From an uncultured Collinsella sp. (GTDB taxonomy: Bacteria > Actinomycetota > Coriobacteriia > Coriobacteriales > Coriobacteriaceae): 18,429 bases of DNA. The notes beneath the pieces were generated by a model. It searched no databases, was not told where the DNA came from, and was given only the letters and a program-made list of their open reading frames with translations. The stretch is from contig CABRYP010000038.1 in assembly GCA_902475245.1 (NCBI GenBank), positions 1 to 18,429 on the forward strand, read 5' to 3'. Shown here one piece after another: positions 6,841 through 13,019 of the stretch. The first letter of the stretch is position 1, and every line of letters begins with the position of its first letter. Made by a program: the position numbers and the translations under genes.

Positions 6841-7292
6841 TTTTTTAGATACGCCACCTGGGCCTCGAGTTTGCGCACGCGCTCCTCGAGCTCCCGCTCG
6901 CGCGTCCGCCCCCCGGGGCCCTCCGGCCTGCCGCGGCGTCCCGGCTCGAGCGCCTCCGGCCCGCCCTCGCGGTACAGCCTGCACCAGCGGTCGAGCGATG
7001 TGGCGGCGGCGATACCGAAGCGGGCCATCGCCTCCGACCGCGGCATCCCCTCGTCCACGACGGCCCTCGCGACGGCGAGCTTGGTCTCCATGTCGTAGGT
7101 CCTGCGGCTCTCGCCCATCCCGATCAGCCCCTTCCTCCCGGTTGCCCGGTACGCGTAGAGCCATTTTCTCACCGCCGGGGCGGGAACGTCGAGCATCTTG
7201 GCCGCGAGTTCGAAGCCGAGGCCGGCCTCGAACAGGCCGGCGGCGCGTGCCCTCATCTCGCGACCGTATCTTGCCTTCTTCCTGCGGGGCAT
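6783..7292 (-). CDS. IS3-family transposase OrfA (helix-turn-helix, leucine zipper)
   Basis: The 169-residue protein begins MPRRKKARYGREMRARA and carries two helix-turn-helix-like regions: ELAAKMLDVPAPAVRKWLYA at about residues 29-48, and a second around SEAMARFGIAAATSLDRW. It ends with a basic linker and a short coiled coil, ELEERVRKLEAQVAYLKK, right before the frameshift site. OrfA alone binds the IS ends and usually limits transposition; with OrfB it makes the active enzyme. The start at 7292 is chosen over 7328 because GGGAGG lies eight bases upstream. The ribosome site lies in an inverted repeat with the IS end. Confidence 0.85.
   Translation of the reverse strand: MPRRKKARYGREMRARAAGLFEAGLGFELAAKMLDVPAPAVRKWLYAYRATGRKGLIGMGESRRTYDMETKLAVARAVVDEGMPRSEAMARFGIAAATSLDRWCRLYREGGPEALEPGRRGRPEGPGGRTRERELEERVRKLEAQVAYLKKSIALKAEKSSQTGRKPRS
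6840..6846 (-). other. Programmed -1 frameshift site (A AAA AAA)
   Basis: On the minus strand seven A residues lie in the orfA frame as CTA AAA AAA TCG, a perfect slippery heptamer. Slipping back one base gives ATC GAT AGC and enters orfB. OrfA continues 19 codons beyond the site before its stop at 6783. This is the standard control of OrfAB production in IS3 elements. Confidence 0.85.
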
Positions 7293-7299
7293 TTCCGAT

Positions 7300-7347
7300 G
7301 CCTCCCTTTTCTCGAACCTTAATTTCAAAGTCCAAGAAATGGGATGC
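7300..7347 (-). promoter_or_regulatory. Imperfect hairpin between IS end and orfA ribosome site
   Basis: Segments 7300-7313 and 7334-7347 are complementary in 11 of 14 positions, with one more G-U pair. The 7300-7313 arm contains the GGGAGG ribosome site of orfA and the other arm is the terminal repeat. The arrangement matches the perfect hairpin in the IS end at 15-47. Confidence 0.4.
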
Positions 7348-7353
7348 AGTTCA

Positions 7354-7383
7354 AAATAAACCTGTCCCTTTTTGGTAGGTTTA
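7354..7383. repeat. Loop and right arm of palindrome copy E
   Basis: This is the second part of the palindrome split by the IS: loop AAACCTGTCC and arm TTTTTGGTAGGTTTA. The arm overlaps the stop codon of the ABC ATPase gene (7381-7383). Separation of the arms by 1.46 kb has probably removed the original terminator of the ABC operon. Confidence 0.7.
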
Positions 7384-8175
7384 GCTCAGCAGCATGCGGT
7401 CGTTGGCGAGCTCGCCGCCCGAGACCTCCTCGAACTTCTGCAGCAGGTCGGCCACGGTGAGCGACTTCTTCTCGTCACCAGCCACGTCGTAGATCACGTG
7501 GCCTTCGTGCATCATGATCAGACGGTTGCCCAGACGGATGGCGTCGTTCATGTTGTGCGTGACCATGAGCGTGGTCAGGTGGTTCTCGTCGACGATCTCC
7601 TCGGTCAGGTTGAGCACCTTAGAGGCCGTCTTGGGGTCGAGGGCCGCGGTGTGCTCGTCGAGCAGCAGCAGGCGCGGCCTGGTGAGCGTGGCCATCAGCA
7701 GGGTGAGCGCCTGGCGCTGGCCGCCCGAGAGCAGGCCGACCTTGGCGTTGAGACGCGTGTCCAGACCAAGGTCCAGGCGCTTGAGCAGCTCAACGTACTC
7801 ATCTTTCTCGGCCTTGGTGACGCCCCACGAAAGGCCGCGACGCTGGCCGCGACGCTTGGCGAGGGCCAGGTTCTCGGCGATCTGCATGTCGGCAGCGGTA
7901 CCGCGCATGGGGTCCTGAAACACGCGGCCCAGGTACTTGGCGCGCTGCGACTCGCTCAGACGCGAGATGTCGGTGCCGTCGAGCTCGATAACGCCCGAAT
8001 CGAGCGGATACACGCCGGCGATCATGTTGAGCAGCGTGGACTTGCCGGCGCCGTTGCCGCCAATCACGGTTACAAAGTCGCCGTCATTCAGGGTGAGGTC
8101 GACGCCGGTGAGCGCGCGCTTCTCGGTGACGGTGCCCTTGTTAAAGGTCTTCTTGACGTGCGAGAGCTTAAGCAT
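7381..8175 (-). CDS. ABC transporter ATP-binding protein (binding-protein-dependent importer)
   Basis: The 264-residue ATPase has Walker A GGNGAGKST (39-47), Q-loop Gln87, signature LSGGQRQ (149-155), Walker B LLLLDE (169-174) and the switch histidine His207 in MVTHN. It is the cytoplasmic motor of the importer made with the permease and lipoprotein encoded upstream. The start at 8175 is chosen because MLKLSHVKKTF matches the usual beginning of such proteins and AGGGAG and GAGG lie upstream. The frame is open to 8253, but that part overlaps the permease C-terminus. The gene overlaps the permease gene by 8 nt, so the two are translationally coupled. The partners suggest the TrpXYZ-like class of importers. 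Confidence 0.93.
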   Translation of the reverse strand: MLKLSHVKKTFNKGTVTEKRALTGVDLTLNDGDFVTVIGGNGAGKSTLLNMIAGVYPLDSGVIELDGTDISRLSESQRAKYLGRVFQDPMRGTAADMQIAENLALAKRRGQRRGLSWGVTKAEKDEYVELLKRLDLGLDTRLNAKVGLLSGGQRQALTLLMATLTRPRLLLLDEHTAALDPKTASKVLNLTEEIVDENHLTTLMVTHNMNDAIRLGNRLIMMHEGHVIYDVAGDEKKSLTVADLLQKFEEVSGGELANDRMLLS

Positions 8176-9091
8176 CTGCCTCATCTCCCTTCGTGTAGGA
8201 GCTGCGGAGCTTATAGCGCTCCCAAACCACGGGCACGCACAGGGCCACGGCAACGATCACGGCAGAGAGCAGCTTCATGTCGTTGGCGTCCATGCCCAGC
8301 TGCAGCACGATGGCGCGGATAAGGAAGTACACCACGGAGCCAAAGACGGCGGAGGCAAGACGGACGCTAAACTGCGTGAGGCCGCCGGGCAGCAGGCGAC
8401 TGAGCACCTCGCCGATGACGATGGCGGCAAGGCCGATAACGATGGCGCCTGTGCCCATGCCAATGTCGGCATACTTTTGGCTCTGGCAGATAAGCGCACC
8501 CGAAAGGCCGATGAGAGCGTTGGAGAGCACGAGAGCGATCATCTTGGTGGAGTTGGTGTTAACGCCCAAGGCGCGGATCATGTACTCGTTGTTGCCGGTG
8601 GCGCGCAGCGCGGAGCCGATCTCGGTACCAAAGAACCAGTACAGGATGGCAACGATGGCCACGGCGAGCAGGATGCCCAAGATGATGGCAACGGTGGACT
8701 GCGGCAGACCGGTCATATTGCTGACGGCCGAGAACACGGTGCCCTTGGCAAGGATGGGCGTGTTGGATTTGCCCATAATGCGCAGGTTGACGGACCACAG
8801 GCTGATCTGGGTGAGGATTCCGGCGAGGATCGCGGGAATCTCGAAGACGGTGGTCAGAATACCCGTGACCGCGCCCGCGATGGCGCCGGCGCACATGCCG
8901 GCCAGCACGGCGAGCAGCGGGTCGACGTTATTGTTGACGATGAGTACGGCGCAGACACAGCCGCCGAGGGCAAAGCTGCCGTCGCAGGTCATATCGGGGA
9001 TGTCGAGCAGGCGGAACGTGATAAACACGCCAAGCACCATAATGCCCCAGAGGACGCCCTGCGAAACGGCGCCCTGCAATGCAATGAGCAT
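8168..9091 (-). CDS. ABC transporter permease (BPD_transp_2 / LivH-type)
   Basis: The 307-residue protein is very hydrophobic with about eight or nine membrane segments. It has features of the branched-chain amino acid / TrpY-like permease family, such as FRLLDIPDMTCDGSFALGG near the start and the coupling-loop segment GTEIGSALRATGNNEYMIRA in the middle. It forms the channel of the importer with the ATPase and the binding lipoprotein. The start at 9091 has AGGAGG nine bases upstream. It is separated by 203 bp from the binding-protein gene, with a hairpin in between, and overlaps the ATPase gene by 8 nt. Confidence 0.92.
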   Translation of the reverse strand: MLIALQGAVSQGVLWGIMVLGVFITFRLLDIPDMTCDGSFALGGCVCAVLIVNNNVDPLLAVLAGMCAGAIAGAVTGILTTVFEIPAILAGILTQISLWSVNLRIMGKSNTPILAKGTVFSAVSNMTGLPQSTVAIILGILLAVAIVAILYWFFGTEIGSALRATGNNEYMIRALGVNTNSTKMIALVLSNALIGLSGALICQSQKYADIGMGTGAIVIGLAAIVIGEVLSRLLPGGLTQFSVRLASAVFGSVVYFLIRAIVLQLGMDANDMKLLSAVIVAVALCVPVVWERYKLRSSYTKGDEADA

Positions 9092-9179
9092 ACTTCATAC
9101 CTCCTAGGATAGGGTGGACACGTGATGTTCCATAATAGCGGTAACAATGAATATAAGAACGGCAGGCAAACGTTTTGTT

Positions 9180-9239
9180 ATATCTGAAACAAGCAGGGCG
9201 AACGCCGGTCTATGACGTTCGCCCCAATGGCTCAGATAT
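9180..9239 (-). promoter_or_regulatory. Nested hairpin between binding-protein and permease genes
   Basis: GGGCGAACG (9196-9204) pairs with CGTTCGCCC (9216-9224). Around it, ATATCTGA (9180-9187) pairs with TCAGATAT (9232-9239). On the minus strand the inner stem is followed by TGCTTGTTTC, a poor T-tract. It could be a partial terminator or an RNA-stabilising stem giving more binding protein than permease. The rest of the gap (9092-9179) holds the permease ribosome site and AT-rich sequence that could carry a weak promoter. Confidence 0.55.
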
Positions 9240-9294
9240 TGAATAACGCAGCTATGAGCGAGAACGAACCCTAGATGCGTTACGGCGCATGGTG

Positions 9295-10275
9295 CTACTC
9301 GTCCAGGGCGGAAAGGTCGATGCCCAACGCCTCGGCCATCTCGTCGTTCTTGACGACGACCAGGTCCTTGCTCGAGAGGTGCTCGATAGCCATATCCTCG
9401 GGCTTGGCCTCGCCCTTCAGGATCTTAACGGCCATCTCGCCTGCAGCGTAGCCCAGATCCTCATAGTTGATGGAGAGGGTGAACAGACCGCCGGCCTTGC
9501 ACATGCCCTCCTCGCCGGTAACGAAGGGGAGCTTGTTCTCCTTGCAGATCTGACCGACCTGCGAAGCGCCCGCGGCGATGGTGTTGTCGGTGGGGGAGTA
9601 GAGCGCGTCGACCTTGCCCACGGCGGACTCGACGACGGACTGGATCTCGTTGGAGCTCGAGACGGTGAAGTCGGTGTACTCGAGGCCCAGCTTGTCGAGC
9701 TCCTTCTTGGCGGCCTTGATTTGGACGTCGGAGTTGGACTCGGCGGTGCAGTAGAGCAGGCCGACCTTCTTTACGTCGGGCAGGACCTTCTGCATCATCT
9801 CGAGCTGCTCGGCGACCGGGGTAAGGTCGGAGGCGCCGGTGACGTTGGTGCCGGGCTTGTCGTTGTCCTGGACCAGACCAGAGGCGGCGTAGTCGGTGAT
9901 GGCACAGCCCACGATGGGGATATCGGCCGTGGCGCCGGCGGCAGCCTGCGCGGCGGGCGTGGCGATGGCATAAATCAGGTTGACGTTGTCGCCCACAAAC
10001 TTGTCAGCGATGGACTTACACGTGGACTGGTCGTTCTGGGCGTTCTTCTGGTCGATCTTGACCTTAAGGCCGCTCTCCTTGATGGCCTTGACAAAGCCGT
10101 CGTTGGCGGCATCGAGTGCGGAGTGCTCGGTGAGCTGCAGAACGCCGATGGTGTAGTCGGAATCGGCGGCAGCAGAGCCAGAACCAGAGTTGCCGCCGCA
10201 TCCGGCGAGCGGGGCGAGCGCGAGCAGGCCGGCGGAGACCAGAAGGCTCCTGCGGCTGATGGTGATGTCCTTCAT
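9295..10275 (-). CDS. ABC transporter substrate-binding lipoprotein (TrpX-like, ABC_sub_bind family)
   Basis: The 326-residue protein starts MKDITISRRSLLVSAGLLAL and has a lipobox, APLAGC, with Cys26 as the lipid-anchored residue. The SRRSLLV stretch resembles a twin-arginine motif, so Tat export is possible. A Gly/Ser linker follows, then a two-lobed binding fold with IGVLQLTEHSALDAANDGF, LIYAIATPAAQAA and NVTGASDLTPVAEQLEMMQK, typical of the ABC_sub_bind (DUF534) family. Members bind aromatic amino acids or similar small molecules; the ligand is not known here. The start at 10275 is supported by a G-rich ribosome site (GGGGGGT); the extension to 10359 is rejected. It is the first gene of the importer operon, downstream of a WYL regulator. 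Confidence 0.92.
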   Translation of the reverse strand: MKDITISRRSLLVSAGLLALAPLAGCGGNSGSGSAAADSDYTIGVLQLTEHSALDAANDGFVKAIKESGLKVKIDQKNAQNDQSTCKSIADKFVGDNVNLIYAIATPAAQAAAGATADIPIVGCAITDYAASGLVQDNDKPGTNVTGASDLTPVAEQLEMMQKVLPDVKKVGLLYCTAESNSDVQIKAAKKELDKLGLEYTDFTVSSSNEIQSVVESAVGKVDALYSPTDNTIAAGASQVGQICKENKLPFVTGEEGMCKAGGLFTLSINYEDLGYAAGEMAVKILKGEAKPEDMAIEHLSSKDLVVVKNDEMAEALGIDLSALDE

Positions 10276-10311
10276 GTCATTACCCCCCAGTATAAAAATG
10301 GCTGGAAACAC

Positions 10312-10330
10312 TGCACTGGGACAAAGTGCA
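10312..10330. promoter_or_regulatory. Inverted repeat in the binding-protein leader
   Basis: TGCACT (10312-10317) and AGTGCA (10325-10330) form a perfect 6-bp dyad with a 7-nt spacer. It lies between the candidate promoter and the ribosome site of the lipoprotein gene. It could be an operator or a short RNA hairpin. Confidence 0.35.
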
Positions 10331-10339
10331 AGTGGAACT

Positions 10340-10367
10340 ATAGTAACGCCGATGTCCATTTTTACAA
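10340..10367 (-). promoter_or_regulatory. Possible promoter of the ABC importer operon
   Basis: On the minus strand TTGTAA (10362-10367) and TACTAT (10340-10345) are separated by 16 bp, each with four matches to the -35 and -10 consensus. The start codon is at 10275, so the leader would be about 55-60 nt. Confidence 0.4.
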
Positions 10368-10435
10368 CAGCCTGGCGGGTTTTTTAATACTGAACCGGAT
10401 GGGCGGTGCTGAGGAACGACGGACGGCAACGGGGC

Positions 10436-11224
10436 TTACGCTGCGGGCGCGGGACTGTCTTCTTCATCTAGCGCGGCAAAGAGTTTCTTGCCGTCGAGCA
10501 AACGCGTGCTGACGTTTCTCATGCGGCTGACCTCAACGGTGCGCAGGGTATCGTCGGCGCCTCGGGTGTTGTAGACCGTTCCCAGCAGATACGAGACGCC
10601 ATCGCGCTGCCTGATGGCAAAGGGCCGGACCGTCATCCGCACCACCTCGGTTTCGCCTCGGGTCAGGACGTTTGAGATATCAAAGCTGACAGTTGTTCCA
10701 TGGTCGATGGCCTGTTCGACGAGCTCGCACGTGTCGATACGCTTGGCGTGCGGACGCGCTGTCTTGATGGGCACGTCGTTGGCGGCCGGTGTCGGTTCGG
10801 GCATATCGAGATAGCCACGAACATCGGCGCTCGCCATGGCGACCAGGTGCTGCGCCATGCTTTTTCGAATGGCTATGGGCGTCGATCGGTTGCGCATGAC
10901 CATGCCATGGAGCCGTATGATCTCCTCGTCAGCAAGCGGGCGGGTGAGGAGCCGATAGCCCACGCCGCGTTTATAGTCGATTTCGTATCCGGCGTGACGA
11001 AGTGCGGATATCGAGGTATAGATGCTGCGGCGTGCCGCCGAGATGGGCATGCGGGCGGGGTCGTCGGGATGGGCGAGGAGCTCGACCAGCTCGTCGGAAA
11101 GCAGCGCCTTGTCCTCGCCGGTGTTCTCGCTCAAAAGCTGCAGGATGCGTACGGCGCGATAGGCTGCCATCGAGGCGGAGCCCCTGGTCGTGGTCTCGTA
11201 GTTTTCAACAACGGCTTCGGTCAT
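10436..11224 (-). CDS. WYL-domain transcriptional regulator
   Basis: The 262-residue protein has an N-terminal winged helix-turn-helix region at about residues 18-98, including SIYTSISALRHAGYEIDYKR and GVGYRL. A WYL-type domain fills the C-terminal half, with TVRPFAIRQRDGVSYLLGTV and EVSRMRNVSTRLL; the W-Y-L core reads S-Y-L. WYL proteins bind small or nucleotide ligands and act as repressors or activators. The start at 11224 has AAAGGA upstream; the frame extends to 11326 but there is no ribosome site there. It lies directly upstream of the ABC importer operon in the same direction, so it may control that operon, though a separate promoter seems to lie between them. Confidence 0.85.
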   Translation of the reverse strand: MTEAVVENYETTTRGSASMAAYRAVRILQLLSENTGEDKALLSDELVELLAHPDDPARMPISAARRSIYTSISALRHAGYEIDYKRGVGYRLLTRPLADEEIIRLHGMVMRNRSTPIAIRKSMAQHLVAMASADVRGYLDMPEPTPAANDVPIKTARPHAKRIDTCELVEQAIDHGTTVSFDISNVLTRGETEVVRMTVRPFAIRQRDGVSYLLGTVYNTRGADDTLRTVEVSRMRNVSTRLLDGKKLFAALDEEDSPAPAA

Positions 11225-11398
11225 AGTGCCCACGTCCTTTCTTTTTGGTGATGGCAGATCAGAGCCTAGGGCGCGGAGCCTGGCCAAGGACACGTGGCGC
11301 CTTGGACGGTCGATGGTTGCCGGCAAACGGCGGGTCGAGTTTTCAACAACCCTGCCTAACTGACCAAAACCTTGCCAAAAGCTTGACGGCTGCTGTTG

Positions 11399-11434
11399 AA
11401 AAAAGCGCCTCTCGGCCGATGTCGAGAGGCGCTT
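11399..11434 (-). terminator. Strong rho-independent terminator of asnS
   Basis: AAGCGCCTCTCG (11403-11414) and CGAGAGGCGCTT (11423-11434) form a perfect 12-bp stem with an 8-nt loop. It ends in six T residues on the minus strand (11399-11404). It lies 45 bp beyond the asnS stop. The remaining gap, 11225-11398, must hold the WYL gene promoter; I see no clear boxes, but a repeated TTTTCAACA word is present. Confidence 0.9.
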
Positions 11435-11479
11435 GTGCGATGAGCGTTGCGCGTGGCGACGCGAGCTAGTGCCCGACGA

Positions 11480-12883
11480 TTAGAAGTCGGCGTTGCCCAC
11501 GGTGCGCGGGTGCGGCAGGACGTCGCGGATGTTGCCCACGCCGGTGAGGTACATCACCAAGCGCTCGAAGCCCAGACCGTAGCCGGCGTGCTTGCAGGAA
11601 CCGTAGCGGCGCAGGTCAAGGTAGTACTTGTACTGCTCGGGATTCATACCCAGGTCCTTGATGCGGGCCTCGAGCAGATCCAGGCGCTCCTCGCGCTGGG
11701 AGCCGCCGATAATCTCGCCGATGCCCGGAACCAGGCAGTCGGCGGCGGCGACGGTCTTGCCGTCCTCGTTCATGCGCATGTAGAAGGCCTTGATCTCGGC
11801 CGGGTAGTCGGTTACGAAGGTCGGGCGTTTAAAGTGCTCCTCGGTCAGGAAACGCTCGTGCTCGGTCTGCAGGTCAATGCCCCAGCTCACGGGATAGTCA
11901 AACTTGTGACCGGCGGCGACGGCCTGCTCCAGGATTTCGACGGCCTCGGTATAGGTGACGCGGGCAAAGTCGGAGTTGGCGACATGGTCCAGGCGCTCGA
12001 GCAGACCCTTGTCTACAAACTTGTTGAGCATATTGAGCTCGTCGGGGCAGGTGGCCATGACGTCCTTGAGGACGTACTTGAGCATGGCCTCAGCGTTGTC
12101 CATGTAGTCGTTGAGGTCGGCGAAGGCCATTTCGGGCTCGATCATCCAAAACTCGGCGGCATGGCGCGTGGTGTTGGAGTTTTCGGCGCGGAAGGTGGGG
12201 CCAAAGGTGTACACGTCGCCAAAGGCCATGGCGAAGTTTTCGGCATTGAGCTGGCCGGAAACGGTGAGGCTCGCATGCTTGCCAAAGAAGTCCTGACTCC
12301 AGTCGACCTCGCCGGCCTCGGTGAGGGGCGGGTTTTTGGGGTCGAGCGTGGTCACGCGGAACATCTCGCCGGCGCCCTCGCAGTCACTCGTGGTGATGAT
12401 GGGGGTGTTGACGTAGACAAAGCCCTGCTCCTGGAAGAAGCGGTGGATAGCGGCAGCCGCGACAGAGCGGATGCGGAACACGGCGCGGAACAGGTTGGTG
12501 CGCGGGCGCAGGTGCTGCTGGGTGCGCAGGAACTCGACGGTTGCGCGCTTCTTCTGCAGCGGGTAATCCGGGGCGCTCGTGCCCTCGACCTCGATGGAGG
12601 TGGCAGAAAGCTCGAAGGGCTGGGGCGCATCGGGGGTCAGCTTGACGGTGCCGGTGCAGATGAGGGCGGCCGAGACGTTTTGGTGGGCGATCTCGTCGTA
12701 GTTGTCGAGTGCCTCGCGGTTCATGACGACCTGCAGGTCGCGGAAGCAGCTGCCGTCGTTGAGTGTAACGAAGCCAAAGTTCTTCATGTCGCGGACGGAC
12801 TTGACCCAGCCGGCAACGGTGACGGTCTGGCCACCGAGCGACTCGGCGTGCGTATAGAGCTGCGCGATTTTGGTGCGGTTCAC
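11480..12883 (-). CDS. asnS: Asparaginyl-tRNA synthetase
   Basis: The 467-residue enzyme charges tRNA-Asn with asparagine in the cytoplasm. It has an N-terminal OB-fold anticodon-binding domain (VTVAGWVKSVRDMKNFGFVT, then NDGSCFRDLQVV) and a class II catalytic core. The core shows FRAENSNTTRHAAEF (motif 2), the asparaginyl-type SGQLNAENFA segment, and GYGLGFERLVMYLTG (motif 3). The length is close to the usual 460-470. The GTG at 12883 is preferred because GGGAGG lies just upstream and VNRTKIAQL is a natural beginning; an ATG at 12895 is possible but has no ribosome site. The frame is open to 13177, but that overlaps the upstream gene and the promoter. It is a single-gene unit with its own promoter and terminator. 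Confidence 0.96.
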   Translation of the reverse strand: MNRTKIAQLYTHAESLGGQTVTVAGWVKSVRDMKNFGFVTLNDGSCFRDLQVVMNREALDNYDEIAHQNVSAALICTGTVKLTPDAPQPFELSATSIEVEGTSAPDYPLQKKRATVEFLRTQQHLRPRTNLFRAVFRIRSVAAAAIHRFFQEQGFVYVNTPIITTSDCEGAGEMFRVTTLDPKNPPLTEAGEVDWSQDFFGKHASLTVSGQLNAENFAMAFGDVYTFGPTFRAENSNTTRHAAEFWMIEPEMAFADLNDYMDNAEAMLKYVLKDVMATCPDELNMLNKFVDKGLLERLDHVANSDFARVTYTEAVEILEQAVAAGHKFDYPVSWGIDLQTEHERFLTEEHFKRPTFVTDYPAEIKAFYMRMNEDGKTVAAADCLVPGIGEIIGGSQREERLDLLEARIKDLGMNPEQYKYYLDLRRYGSCKHAGYGLGFERLVMYLTGVGNIRDVLPHPRTVGNADF

Positions 12884-12929
12884 GTATCCTCCCATAACGG
12901 TTGTACGGATTATTTCCAAACAGTTAACC

Positions 12930-12958
12930 ATTCTAACCCGCGAGTGGGGGCGTAGCAA
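12930..12958 (-). promoter_or_regulatory. Promoter of asnS
   Basis: On the minus strand TTGCTA (12953-12958) and TAGAAT (12930-12935) are separated by exactly 17 bp, a good sigma-70 promoter. The leader to the GTG at 12883 would be about 40 nt, too short for a T-box. Confidence 0.65.
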
Positions 12959-13019
12959 AACGGCAAGCTCGATGTATGAGCGTGACGTGGGCACCGCGCA
13001 AGCGCCGATTTTGCGTTGC

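Larger units (their letters stand above)
5891..7353 (-). mobile_element. Complete IS3-family insertion sequence, 1463 bp
   Basis: The ends are imperfect inverted repeats starting TGAACTGC: 5891-5916 and 7328-7353 agree in 21 of 26 positions. Both are flanked by AAA (5888-5890 and 7354-7356), consistent with a 3-bp target duplication, although the A-rich site makes this uncertain. Inside are orfA, a frameshift site and orfB with a complete DDE domain, so the element looks intact and possibly active. It has inserted into a palindromic repeat (copy E) just behind the ABC ATPase gene, so no gene is broken. The family assignment rests on the two-frame layout and the DDE motifs. Confidence 0.9.

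Noticed and set aside
6841..7335. N-terminal part of the long orfB open frame
   Set aside because: This stretch is the shadow of orfA in another frame (Arg/Gly-rich, no domain). OrfB is reached by frameshift at 6840-6846.
10276..10435. T-box or other amino-acid riboswitch before the TrpX-like importer
   Set aside because: The gap is only 160 bp and no T-box core (TGGNACCGCG-like) or strong anti-terminator pair was seen.
9289..10512. 407-codon plus-strand open frame
   Set aside because: It is antisense to the binding-protein gene, which has a lipobox, full family features and operon context.
11447..12955. 502-codon plus-strand open frame
   Set aside because: It is the mirror of asnS in a high-GC region. 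Its sequence is low in complexity (Val, Gly, Ala, Asp) and it has no ribosome site or known domain.
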